NCBI GenBank assembly: GCA_015183035.1
Contig: JACZZP010000018.1
Location: 186,001-250,000, forward strand
Origin: Meloidogyne chitwoodi
Lineage: Eukaryota; Nematoda; Chromadorea; Rhabditida; Meloidogynidae
Direction: 5' to 3'
Length of the DNA: 64,000 nucleotides
Shown here piece after piece: positions 46,488 to 58,200 of this stretch. The position numbers and the translations under genes were made by a program. The notes under the pieces are model-generated. The model was not told where the DNA came from. It did no database searches and worked only from the letters and a program-made list of their open reading frames with translations. Within the stretch, counting starts at the first letter, position 1; the number at the start of each line of letters is the position of its first letter.

Positions 46488-48866
46488 TTAATTTTTAGGT
46501 AAATAAATATTTCTAATTAATTCTAATGTTTTAGAAACTTGTCTTTCTGTTTCACCATATTCCCAAAGTGAACAAAATACTACATTACTTTTAGCAATTC
46601 TTTCAGAATTTTCTAATTGATTGTCTAATCTCTCAATTGCCTTTTTTAATTTAAATAAAGTAAAAAAAATAATAAAATTAAAAAAACCTGTTCCTTTGAA
46701 ACATTATCCCTCGCACAAATTCGTCCAATAGCCTCATGCCGTGGCACAAAAGTACACCAAACCTGATTTAAATGTTTTTGCCAACCAGCCTCCAAAAGAA
46801 GAGCAGCATCAATTATAATAATTTCTCTTTCAGATTTTTTTACAATTTCTTTTACACGTTCAAAAGTTAAAGGCCAAACAATGTTGTTTAAACGTTGAAT
46901 TTTTTTCTTTAAAAAAATTTAACTTTAATTTATAAAAAAGAAAAAATTAAAGGAAAAATTAAAAATAAAGCCCAAAAAAATGTTTTGGAAGATGCAAAAA
47001 ATTTTAAAAAAATAAAATAACATCAAAACTCTCATAAAAACACATTAAAACATAAACACAATATATAAAAATCAAGCGGAATCGAACCTTTCTTATATAT
47101 CAGCACTAGGCAAGAACACTACCCACTACACCAAACCTCCAACTAACCATTTAATTTATTAAACGATTATATACCCTTAAAAAAATTAAAAAACCTTGTC
47201 ACAAAAGACTAATTCACCAAGCTTTTTTCTGTCTATATTATTTTCATCAGTTAAAATAGAAAAATCAAATTCCTCGGCCAGTTTATTGCGTAATTCTTCA
47301 CTTTCAGAATATAATAAATGTACCAATTTATCACATTCAATAACCTTAAAAAATAAAAATCCCAAATTTTTATAAAAAACCTCGCATCCTTGTGAAGCCA
47401 AATATTTAGCTATATGTGTTTTTCCAGAAGCAATACCTCCAGTAAGTCCAATTAAATAATGCTTATTAGAAATTGGTTCAATTGCTGAAGGTTCTGGTGG
47501 TTCAATCAAAATTTTTCCTAACAATTCTCTTCTATTTGCACTTGAACTTAATTTTGTTTCTTTCAAGACTTGATCATTCAAGTGTTCATTACCAAGTAAT
47601 TTGATTATATGGATCTTTAATGGAAATAATCCTCTCTCCTAAAAATAAAATAAAAAGACTTAAAAATTAAAAAAAACCTTTCTTTTTTTATTTATAGCTT
47701 CAGCACCAATTAAAGTCTCTTCACTAACAATAATAGCCTCATATCCATTATCTTCAATTGAAGGACCAAAAGCATCAAATATTGGAACAGTAATGCATTT
47801 AACATTTTCTGATACATCATTAACAAAATTTTCTACTTGAGAACATCGAGATTTTACTGGTTCAATTAATTCATATAAAATCTTTTCTAAAAGAAGAAAA
47901 AATATAAAAATGGTCCAAAAGGTTTAGGTACTCTCAAAAATATTAAAAAGATTGGGGAGAGAAGGCTTTAGGACTCAAAAGAAAAATAAAGTCCAAAACA
48001 GTCAAAATTCATCTCTACAGAGAATTTACTTCACATAAAAATGAATAAAAATATTAAAAAAAAACAAACTATTAATCATTTGCCCGTCTGTAACTCCACA
48101 AGTAATCTCTTTTGAAAGCAAAACAGCTTCTGAGAGTAACAATTTATGACCTAAACATTTTTTAAATTTTAATTAATAAAATAAAAAAAACCATTATGAA
48201 GTCTATCAAAAGCACCGCCAAGAACTACATGTTTATAAGGTTTTTCAAAAGAATCAAAAGATGATTTATTCAAAGAAAAAGGTTTATTAATGTTGCAGGC
48301 ATCTTCATTAAAAATTGGAAATGTTGGATGGTCTGGATCTTTTACCTTAAAAAATAAATATTTTCAAAAGTCTAAAAATTTTTTTAATAGTTTAAATTAT
48401 AATCAAATAGAAAAAGAATTTTTGACCCTCGGACAGTTGAAAAACCAAGAAAACCACAAGTGTGATTCGAACCAACACCTTCGGAAGCAACGAACCCATG
48501 ATTTTCCGACTACACCAGAAGAGACTTATAATGAAATCAAATAATAAATGATATATATTCTCTACTAAAATCAAAATTCCCCCACAAATATAAAAAATGG
48601 CAAACCTCATCATAAAAAACCTTGTCAACATTAACTGTCCTTTTATCAAGCAATACACGAAAATCAATACCAGTTTTAAGAGAGGCAGCACCCAAATATA
48701 TTGCCGGTAATAATTCTTTAATCTTTCCATCGTTTTCCTCCAAATGAACGTAAAGTTTGTGTCTAACCTTTGAAGCTGCCAACTCTAATAAACGTTGTAA
48801 TTTGAGTTTAACCAAATCATTACTTCCTCTAATTACTAACAATCCAATGTTTACAGGTACAACCAT
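46488..48866 (-). CDS. COASY: Bifunctional CoA synthase (phosphopantetheine adenylyltransferase and dephospho-CoA kinase)
   Basis: The start at 48866 gives MVVPVNIGLLVIRGSNDLVK and a COASY-type N-terminal region; the PPAT domain follows (VVLGGAFDRLHNGHKLLLSE with the nucleotidyltransferase H-x-G-H, then GVTDGQM), then LFPLKIHIIKLLG, and a C-terminal dephospho-CoA kinase domain with Walker A (YLIGLTGGIASGKTHIAKYL), CDKLVHLLY and IIIIDAALLLEAGW. The two domains catalyse the last two steps of CoA synthesis. Stop is at 46490-46488. Introns hold two tRNA-like sequences, both in the sense orientation. Confidence 0.94.
47071..47140 (-). pseudogene. tRNA-like sequence in COASY intron
   Basis: Minus-strand TTTGGTGTAGTGGGTAGTGT and AAGGTTCGATTCCGCTTGA. 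Sense to host. Confidence 0.55.
48455..48526 (-). pseudogene. tRNA-like sequence in COASY intron
   Basis: Minus-strand TCTGGTGTAGTCGGAAAATC and TTGGTTCGAATCACACTTG. Sense to host; the T-stem is weak. Confidence 0.5.
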
Positions 48867-49911
48867 TTTTTAAGAATTTTTTATTTCATTTTCTTTTCTC
48901 TAAAAAAAAGAAAAAAATTATATTAATAAAGACTCAAATGTCCTTCCTATAGATTTCTTTTTTCTCTAACACTCTGTTCTACACACTCTCGCTGTTTCCA
49001 TTAATTCGCAATATTCATTTCCTTGTCCTGACATTTCGAAATTGCACATTTCGTCCCAAAGGTAAAAAATCATGGGCTCGGGTAAACGAAATGTAGTTTT
49101 TTGCCGTAGAGGCGAAATGTCGTGCAATTTTGTTCGACGAAATGTACAGGTCCATTAATTTCTATCTTATTCTTCAAAAATCAATTTTTCTCCATTTTGG
49201 TTAGAGACACAAGACGAGAGAGTGTAGAACACTACACGCGTGTATAAGAGAGACAAAACCTGTAAAAAAAAGAATATTTGTTAAAAAAAATAAAAATAAA
49301 TTGAAAAACAAACAAAAAGTAAAATTATTAAAATAAAATTAAATATTTAAAAATTTTATTCTGTGAAAAAAAAAGAAAGAAAAGATATAATAATATTTGG
49401 AAAAGAAAAAATAATCTGTGTGCACAAACATTTATTTTAATTATTTTTTTAAGCTATATTTATTTATATACTCTCTAATTATTATTAAAAAAGATGCTCG
49501 ATTTAATTTTTAATTTAATTAAAAAAAATATTTTTAAGCTTTTTTTCTTGAAATTTTGAAAAAAATTAAAATCGAGCCCTTCAAAAACAATTTTTATTTG
49601 AAAGGAAGGGGAGAAATTTATTTTTTATTTTTTTAAATTAAAAACTCCAAAAATACATTAAAAAAAAAAAGAATTACTAGTATGGCGTCAGAATTAAAAG
49701 AGAAAGAAAATAATTATTGAGAGAGTAGTTAACCCTGAATAATTAATTAATTACCCTCTCTCCCTCTTTAATTATTTTTCTAAAATTAAAAAAAAATAAA
49801 TAAACCATTTTTCCTCATTTCTCATAGTTGTGCAAAAAGAAAGAAAAAAGAATCAGTTAAATCCTCAAATGGTCCTGCAATTTTATTTTTCTCCTTTTTA
49901 TTTTGCCATTT
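48867..49911. other. Intergenic region with a 257-bp inverted-repeat element (48975-49231)
   Basis: The ends TGTTCTACACACTCTCG and CGAGAGAGTGTAGAACA are inverted, and internal words CGAAATGTAG, CGAAATGTCGTGC and CGAAATGTACAG recur. The remaining 680 bp are A+T-rich with no supported gene. Confidence 0.55.
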
Positions 49912-52900
49912 TTATTCAATATCAGCATTAAAAGACTTTCTCTTACCCATAATTGTGTTTATTGGATGACGAACAAATGAACTATAAAAATAATAAAATT
50001 ATATTTTTTTTCATAAAGACACAGAATTGTAGGAGCACCCAAATGATACAAAATTTTATTCTTTCAAAGAAATAAAATAAAATTTTCCCCCAAATATTCT
50101 CTTTTATCTCAATAAAAAAGTTAAAACCCTGATAATCCTAAACCTATTAGTTTCGACACTTTAAGGAAATAAAAAAGATTATCAGACTTTTTAGGATCAC
50201 ATAAAGTAGAGGGAAAGGAAATGTGCTCTTTCCTCTATAATAAAAAAATAAAATTAAAAAAAAATATACCGAAACGAAAAACGAGAAGATGAAGAAGACT
50301 TTTTCTTATTATCCAACTCATTAATAATAATTTGAGAAATATCACAATTATTATTATTATTAATTGAAGAAGAACCAGCAAGTTGATGATTTGGAGATTC
50401 TGATGACAAAATAATTTCTGAACAACGAATTATTGGTTCTTCTATATAAATCATTTGATTAGTTATTCCACTACTACTATTATTACATTCAACATTTTTT
50501 GCAGAAATTTTTCGAGTAAATTTTGAAGGAATTTTGCCTTAAAATTTCTTTTTTAATTTTTTAAAAATTAAATAAAAAAAACCTGGCTCTTCCGAAATTC
50601 CTCGACTATTTGAAATTGAAGAACGAGGACGAGTGTTTGTTTTAAAAGAAGAATTACTTCCTGTTAGTGAACGTCTTTCACTTGCCTGGGCAGCAATAGA
50701 AGCACTGCAACACGCCTTAAAAAAAAGAAAATAAATTAAAATTTAAATTAAAAATAAACCATTGTCGAAGCATTCTCAGCATCTTCACCATTAATATTCA
50801 CTGCTGATTCGATTACACCACCAACATGTCCAACAAATTGTCCACTTGACCAAATTGTGTGAACACTCTTTTTTTTTAATAATTTAAAAAATTAAATAAA
50901 AATTAAAAAAAAATACTCGATTATCACAATTATATTGAGAACCAGCTATTGCTTTAATTGATGCATCTTCTGTATTTGGTTTATCTGTTAGACTAACCAA
51001 ACCTTAAAAAAATATTTTTTTAATTAAAAAAAAACATTTAAAATCCCCTCATTTTACTCGTTTATTGGTAAAAAAAAGAGATTTTTCCTAATGTAAGAAA
51101 GAAGTGGAGACGTTTTATTAAAATTAGAGGATTAATTCCCGTTATTCGCAAAAAAATTTCCGAAATTTTATTAGGACATTTGGTCACGTAACACACAAAA
51201 GGACCAAAAATCAAATAAAATAAATTAAAAAAAAACCAAAAGAAGAAGCAATGCTTTGTCGACGTTGATGAAAAGATGATTTTATTGTTTTTGTATTATT
51301 AGAATTTTCATTATTTTTATTTTTGCTCATCTTTTCATTTGTTTCATTTAAAAAAATTCTTCCATCATAAATTTCTCCTTCATTTCTTTCATTCAAATTG
51401 GAAGTAGAAGAAGAACTTGCTCCTCCATTACCACCACCACCACAAGCTCCATTACGACAAAGTGATAAAGGAACAACTCCATAAACATAAGCTAACATTA
51501 TTGGAACACCAACACCTTTTTTAAATAAATAAATTAATTTAAATAAATAAATTAAAAAAAAACAGTACCAACAGTCATAACAGCCAAAACAGGTGAAATA
51601 ACTAAAGAGCCAAAAACACTTAAAGCTGTAGCCTTTAAAAGGATTTAAAATTAAAAGGTAAATGAAAAAAAATACCAATTGCCTCTTTGTTCTAGATAAA
51701 TTAGAAAATCGTTGATATGTTTTTCTAAAATTAAAAAAAAATAAATTTAAAAGAAAAAAAAAACAAGAAAAAAACCTTCCAATAAAAATAGGAACTCCAC
51801 AAATAATGCCTGGAACAGCCAATCCAGCAATTAAAGCAATTCCTAAAGGTGCTCCAATAAGTGTACCAATTTGCCATAAAAGCTTCTTTTTTCGTGTCCA
51901 AGGTTTTTTTCCCCAAAAGGTACAGCCAGTTGGACTTTAAAAAATTTAAAAATTCAAAAATTTTTAAAAAAAACCTCAAATAATGAAGTTCATTAATTTG
52001 TTTTAAACAAAGCCAACAAAATTCAGCATTGCACAAAACACAAGTCATCTAAAATCAAAAAATAAATATAATTTATTTAAAAGAATTTACATGATTGCAC
52101 GAGCCATCATTCATCTTTTTAAAATTATAAATAAAAATTAAAAAAAAATAATTAAACCTTTGTAATTAAAGTTCCACAACGAGGACAAGATTTCATTTCT
52201 TCTAAAAAAAGTTAAAGTTTAAATAAAAGAAATTTTTTTTTTAATTAAACACTCTTTAAAGAATAAGAACAGAAGAAATCTAACAACTAGACTCGAACCC
52301 ACACCCTCCAAATAACAAAATCAAAATGACTAACCACTCGACCACAACTCGCTATTACAACGTTGAATAAATATTTATTTAAAAATACCTCCACTACTTC
52401 CAAAACAACTCCGATTAGCCTCAATATTGCTAGCAGGTAAAGATGAACGAAGAGTTTGGACAATTGGTGAATTAAAAAAGGATTTTGATCTGGCTTGGTC
52501 ACAAGTTTGATTTGGATGCCAATAACTCTTGCAATGACTTGAAGAAAAAAGATTTTTTTTTAATTATTGGGACAAAATGTTCCCTTCCCTTTACCCATAA
52601 AAACAACATTTACTTACTAGCAAAACATTGTAGTACAACGCTCACATTTTAATTGAGGACAAGCAGCACAAGAATGAGCAATCACAGCATAACTAAAAAA
52701 AAAGAAATTAAAAACAAATTTAAAAAAATAAAAAAAAATACGTGCAATCAGGAGCAGGACACCAACGAGTATCTGGATCTATACTTAAAACACGACGTAA
52801 TGAATAAAATTCAAATCGATCCAACATTTCTGGTTGATGATCTAGTATATTGTAAATGTCACTAATTTGAATAAGAATTGAGCATTCTGGGCATCTGTTA

Positions 52901-54515
52901 AATTTTTAGGAACTTAAAGAAAACTGGAACGTCATTAAAAATAAACAAAAACTCAAAAAAAAAATTTTAAAAAATAAAAGTACATACGATATGTCTGTTC
53001 TGCTCTCCGTAATTTCAACGCCGAGATACTAAATTAGAAAAAAACAACAATTTTTAAAATTAAAATTTGAAAAAACCTTGATAAGACAGCTCTTACAGAA
53101 TATATGAGCACACGCTCTTAATCTATAAAAATTTTGCATTAATTGACGAATACAACAAATTGGACATTCTTTCTGTTTAAAACAAGATTTGATGCCAGAA
53201 GAATTGCTTTGAACTGAACATGCAGAAAACATTGATTCAGAAGGACCCTAAAAAAGGTTTTTGGGAGTATTTTAAAATATTTTACTACTCATTTGCTACC
53301 AAAGATTAAGCTAAAATCAACTACAACAGCTTATTCTAAGGTTGTTCCCTTTCTTCACTTCTACCCTGTTCTTTGTTTTTACACATTTATCTGCTCCAAA
53401 ACAAGGGAAAATTGGGGGAGAAGTGAAAAAGGGAGAAAACACAAACCTTAGAATTCCAAAACCTTTTTAAATTCCAATTACTACACTTTATATTTAGCTA
53501 AAATCTCCTACAAAAAACCTTTTAATTTTCAAACCCTTTTTTTATTAAAATTATTTAAAAACCGAGTTTGAAGAAGCAGCCATACTAACACCACTTTTAA
53601 TAGAAAGTTTATCACAAGGTGGTCCAGGAATATTAGAATTATCCACTTCTGTCGTTCCACTTTCTTTGAAACAATCAGAGACAGAATTTTCAATTTTCCC
53701 AGTTAAAGGCACATCTCCAACAGAAAGAGCTTCTTCTTGTCGTTCACATTGACTATTTCCACTTCTTTGATTTTCACCGATAGTTAATTTTCCACTCAAA
53801 CTTTTGGTTGATTTGTCGATATTTTTATATTGTTCAGGCAATTTTATGTTGGAATTGTGGGTTGAGGTTATGCTATGAGCGCGAGTGTTTTTTCTATAAA
53901 AAACAAAATTTCATTTTAACGTTACCGGAACCATTCCCCGATCTTTCCCTTCCTAGTCCTTTATTTAGTTTTAAAAAAACCTAAACAATTCTTCAGAAGT
54001 ATTTTCCAACTCAGAACTTGTTGGCGAAGCAGTGATATTATTCAAAAATGATATCAAACCCAAACGGCCTCGTTCAAAAATACGTGAAGGTTGTTGTTGA
54101 TGTTGGTTCCTTTTCTTATTTTTAACAACTAAATTTGTTTCTTCTTCAATGTTACATTTGGTTGATTCAGTAGATGTCTAAAAAATGGAGATTAAGTTAA
54201 AAAAATTAATGTTGTCCAATTAAAGTTTGAATATTTGAGGGTTAAGTGACCACACAGGAGATGAGTCAACTGACAATTTAAAGTAGAACACTTATTTTGC
54301 ATTTATCCGCACTCAATAAACGTTCCAAAATTACTCACCATACTATTATGTTGATTTTTGTTTGCCCTGTTAGACTCTATTATTCGATCAAATGACTTCC
54401 TTTTAATTTGTGAAGAGTTTAATAAAGCCTGATTTTCATCTACATTTTCAACACATTCTACTACAATTCCCAAGTTTTTATTACACATTGTATTATTGCT
54501 GTTGTTCACATTCAT
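49912..54515 (-). CDS. RNF19: RNF19-type RBR E3 ubiquitin ligase with two membrane segments
   Basis: After a long low-complexity N-terminus (start at 54515) comes RING1 ([27 protein letters not shown]), IBR ([29 protein letters not shown]), RING2 ([34 protein letters not shown]) and then [17 protein letters not shown], with two hydrophobic segments ([40 protein letters not shown]) and [10 protein letters not shown]. This matches RNF19A/B closely; the RING2 cysteine in HMTC is the expected catalytic thioester site. The C-terminal tail ends [18 protein letters not shown] at the stop at 49914-49912. Many 40-60 bp introns; one carries a tRNA-like sequence and one a hairpin (53331-53456). Confidence 0.9.
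52275..52350 (-). pseudogene. tRNA-like sequence in RNF19 intron
   Basis: Minus-strand TGTGGTCGAGTGGTTAGTC and GTGGGTTCGAGTCTAG. Sense to host. Confidence 0.5.
53331..53456. mobile_element. MITE-like inverted repeat in RNF19 intron
   Basis: The left TTATTCTAAGGTTGTTCCCT, then TTCTTCACTTCT, is mirrored by AGAAGTGAAAAAGGGAGAAA and AAACCTTAGAATTC. Confidence 0.6.
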
Positions 54516-55229
54516 TATTTAATAAAAAACTAAAAAATGAGTAATACATTAAAGAATTAATTATTTAAAAGTTTTCATTTACCAAAAAAAGGACTAAAAA
54601 ATGTAAAATTAACGAGTAAATTAAAAAAAAGCAATGTATAAATGCGTGATTGGAAATAAAGGTATAAAACAAAACAACAAAACACACAAATTTTGTGAAA
54701 AAATTTAGCAGAGAAAAAAAACTTCTTTCTCCCATGGCAATGGTGTAATTGAAGTGGAATATAATTGAAATAAAGAGTCTGTTTTATTTTAAACTGACTT
54801 GCTAGACTCAAATGGAAAATCGATCCACTTGATTAGAGAAGTAGTGAACAAATTATTATTAACCTTGCTGACGCAATAAACATCTTTTTCTTTCATTATT
54901 TTTCTCTAACACTTCATGTTATTTTAAGTCAGACCGTAGTCGCGGGGTAGAATAGTCAAAGGCCAACCAGCTACACTCTCTTTAATAAATTTATTTTTCT
55001 CTGACATAACTTGTCAACTTGGTACTACCCGACTAGTCGCGGAGGAGATTAGTTACAGAAAGTTAATCATAAACCGATTAACCACGAACACTTAAAACAA
55101 TTGTTAGCTTTTTCCCTATCACTTAATTCTTTTTTAAATAAAAATTAAAATTTTATTGAATAATAAGGAGAAAGACTAGGGAGAGAAATGTAGTGTTAAA
55201 AAATTTTAAATCCTATTAATTAAAAAAAA
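54516..55229. other. Intergenic region upstream of RNF19
   Basis: It lies between two minus-strand genes. A hydrophobic minus-strand frame at 54575-54811 is not supported. TAGTCGCGG occurs twice (about 54951 and 55033). Nothing else is firm. Confidence 0.35.
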
Positions 55230-58200
55230 TTATTCTTCGCGTGGTTTACACTGTATCGAATCAAAATGAACAGCTAATCGATCAAAGCTAGAACAGAATT
55301 TTTTTTAATTTATGGACTAAATTTTAAATTTTACCTAAGCACATCATTACGTCGAAACTCGACAATCTAAATAATCGAAAAAATAAAAGAGAATAATAAC
55401 CATTAGAGTCTGAATTAAAAAAACTAACCGAATCACGAAAGAGTTCACATATTTTTTGCTTTAAATTAAAAAAAATATGTAAATAATTTAATTTTGAAAA
55501 AGACAACCTTATCTTCCATTTGAATCAAATTTGCTGAACGACAACTTTCGTAGTGACAAGCAGCTAGACATTGTGCAGGACTGAAAAATTATAAAATAAA
55601 ATATGCCACCACAAAATGAAAAAAAACAAACGTTTCAACCAGTAAACGTTTCAAAAGCCTAGCCCCATTAAATACAGTTTGATATAAAGCAGAAAAATGG
55701 CATTGACCAACAGATGGATATTCAAATAAATTCCCTATTGAAGAAAAAGAAGAAGATGATTCTGTTGTTGTCATACCTTCAGTATTATTTAAATTATTTA
55801 TTGTTGATGAATTTATATTTAATATTTCTTCTAAAGTTTTATTATTATTAAATGTTGAATCATTGCTAATGTCGGGTGTTGAAGTAGTAATTATTATTAT
55901 ATTCTTAAAAAAGATGGAAAGTTTATTAAAGAAGAAAGTAAAAAGAAGAGGAAATTAAAGTTTTTGTTTTAGTGGGTATAACAAACTCTTCCCCAAAAAA
56001 ATAACCTATATTTCAACTTTCTCCACCCAAAAATTAAATATTACAAACCTCAATAATATTTGTTGCTGTTGTCGTATCAGTTACATTAACAATAGAAGTA
56101 AAATTGTTTGCATTTTCGTGTTTATTTTGTTCCTCTTTTGGGGGTTGATCATTCTGTGTTGATGTAACTGCTATTCCCCTTTTTTCAATTTTTTCATCTT
56201 CTTCTTCCTCTTCTTTTTCGTCTCCTCCTTCTTCAGAGTTATTCAAGTATTTATCTCCTTCAACTTTTATAGTTTTCCAATTCTCTCCTCCTTCTAATAA
56301 TAAAGAATCCAAATCGGAAGTTTTTGATTCAATACCTAAAAATGAGAGAATTAATAAAGATTTAAAGACAAATTAGGACAAATTACCGACAATGAAAGGC
56401 TGTCTATGTGAGTTCAGGAAATAATTTAAAGTCCCCAAGTTATTCAATATTTTCTAAAATTTCCAAGTTCACTAAAAAAGATTCAAAAATTGTCGGTAAA
56501 TTATCCATTAGGTGAATTGTCCATTCGATGTATTACCCCTAAAAAATAAAGTTAATTCATACTAGGTACAGCTGTTTTAGTCTCTAATTGTTCTTCTTCC
56601 TTTTCTGCACTCAAAGGAGTTTTTGGTGTTGTTGAAGTAATAATTGTGGTAGTAGAAAAACTAGTAGCATTAATTTTATTTTCTTCTTTAATTTTGCTTG
56701 AATTACTTAATTTTTCTGATTTTTTATGTTTTTTGTCTTTCTTATCCTTTTTAGGCTTTTTTAAGATCTTTTGTTTGTCATCTTCTTTTTCTATACTTTT
56801 TGTTGTTGTTTCTATTGTATTTGCTAAAGTTGTAGCAGGAGTGTTTTTATTTATCATTTCTTTTTGACAATTATTTGATAGATAAGAAAGAAGCGCCTTT
56901 TCTGTAATTTATAATGTTAAAATATACAAAAATTAAAAGAAGGTTTTGGAAATTTTCTAATTTATAACAATGTTCTCTTCACCCTACTTAATGTTCCTTA
57001 CACACTACTCTTTGTAAAGTAGGTATTTATTAAAAACACTTACTATCTGCTCCGCAACGAAAATCCAAATAGCTGCTGTGCCCAACTCCACTTTTACTAC
57101 TTTCATCAAAACTAAAACGTTCAGGAGCAGAAGCTCTATTATCTCCACTGACCAAACAAGTGCCGGAATCTTTATAAAATTGGGAACTTGAACATCCTCC
57201 AACTACCAGATTTGAAACATTTCCACCCTTTTCTTCTTGTTGTTGAAATTTCCATTCAGTTAATGCACAAATACATTTACACAATTCAGCACTTATTTGT
57301 TGACGTGCAACTAACGCCATTCCTTCAAGAACATATCCGGGTTGTTCCACAAAACAAGCATCTGATAATGGAGTAGAAGAATCCTCTTTGTCTAAAAAAA
57401 TAAAGTTAAAAAGAAAAAAATGGATAAAAAAGATAAAGATTATAAAACAGAATTTTAACGTTAGCACATTCGACGAAATGAGAAATTTTGTCCAGAGTGA
57501 CTAAATAAGTGCTGCTCTGAAATAGGTTATATGAAAATATTTACAAGAAAACATAATGATTTTTCATATAGAAAATAGTAAATAGAAGAGAGAGAAAATA
57601 AAGAGTAAAAGAAAAGAAAAGGTAAAACCAAAAGAAAATGCAAGGCTAAAAAAGAGAGTGGATAAATAATGAAAGTGGAAGAGAAAGTAAAAAGAAATAG
57701 TAAAGAAAATTGCTATCATTGTTTTGCAGAAAAGCAACTCATTTAATAAATTTACTTAATTTACCAGAATTAAAGAACATTTTCTGATTCATTTGTCCCT
57801 GGTTCCCTTGTATTCGGACGAAGAAATCTTTCGCCTTTTACTAAAGATTTCCGTGCAGGGGGACGCTTATGGGTTTACCTAATTTTTGGAAGCGTTTCAT
57901 TTTTGAAACGCGTAAAATCTTGCTCTGTTTTTCACCTGTCGTGTGATGAGTTGTTGAAAGAACTGGTGGTGAAGTACTTGAAGGACTTTTTGTCATTGTA
58001 CTATCAGTCTGATTTGTTAAGCTTGAAATACTAGAAATTATGTTTTTCTCTGTAGAGTTAGGTGTAATGTTGTTACAAACGTTTTCAACAAAATTTATTG
58101 CTTCTTTGGGACGACAAATGAAGCCAAGATAAATAACCTTAAAAATATTTTAATTTTAAATTTTGAATGCTTCAAACCTGTTGATCCGGTTCTGGACTGA

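Noticed and set aside
54575..54811. Hydrophobic 78-codon minus-strand ORF between RNF19 and the PAN gene
   Set aside because: Low-complexity A+T-rich composition, no splice partners and no recognisable motif.
54940..55050. TAGTCGCGG repeats as an inverted element
   Set aside because: The two copies are direct rather than inverted and the flanks do not pair convincingly.
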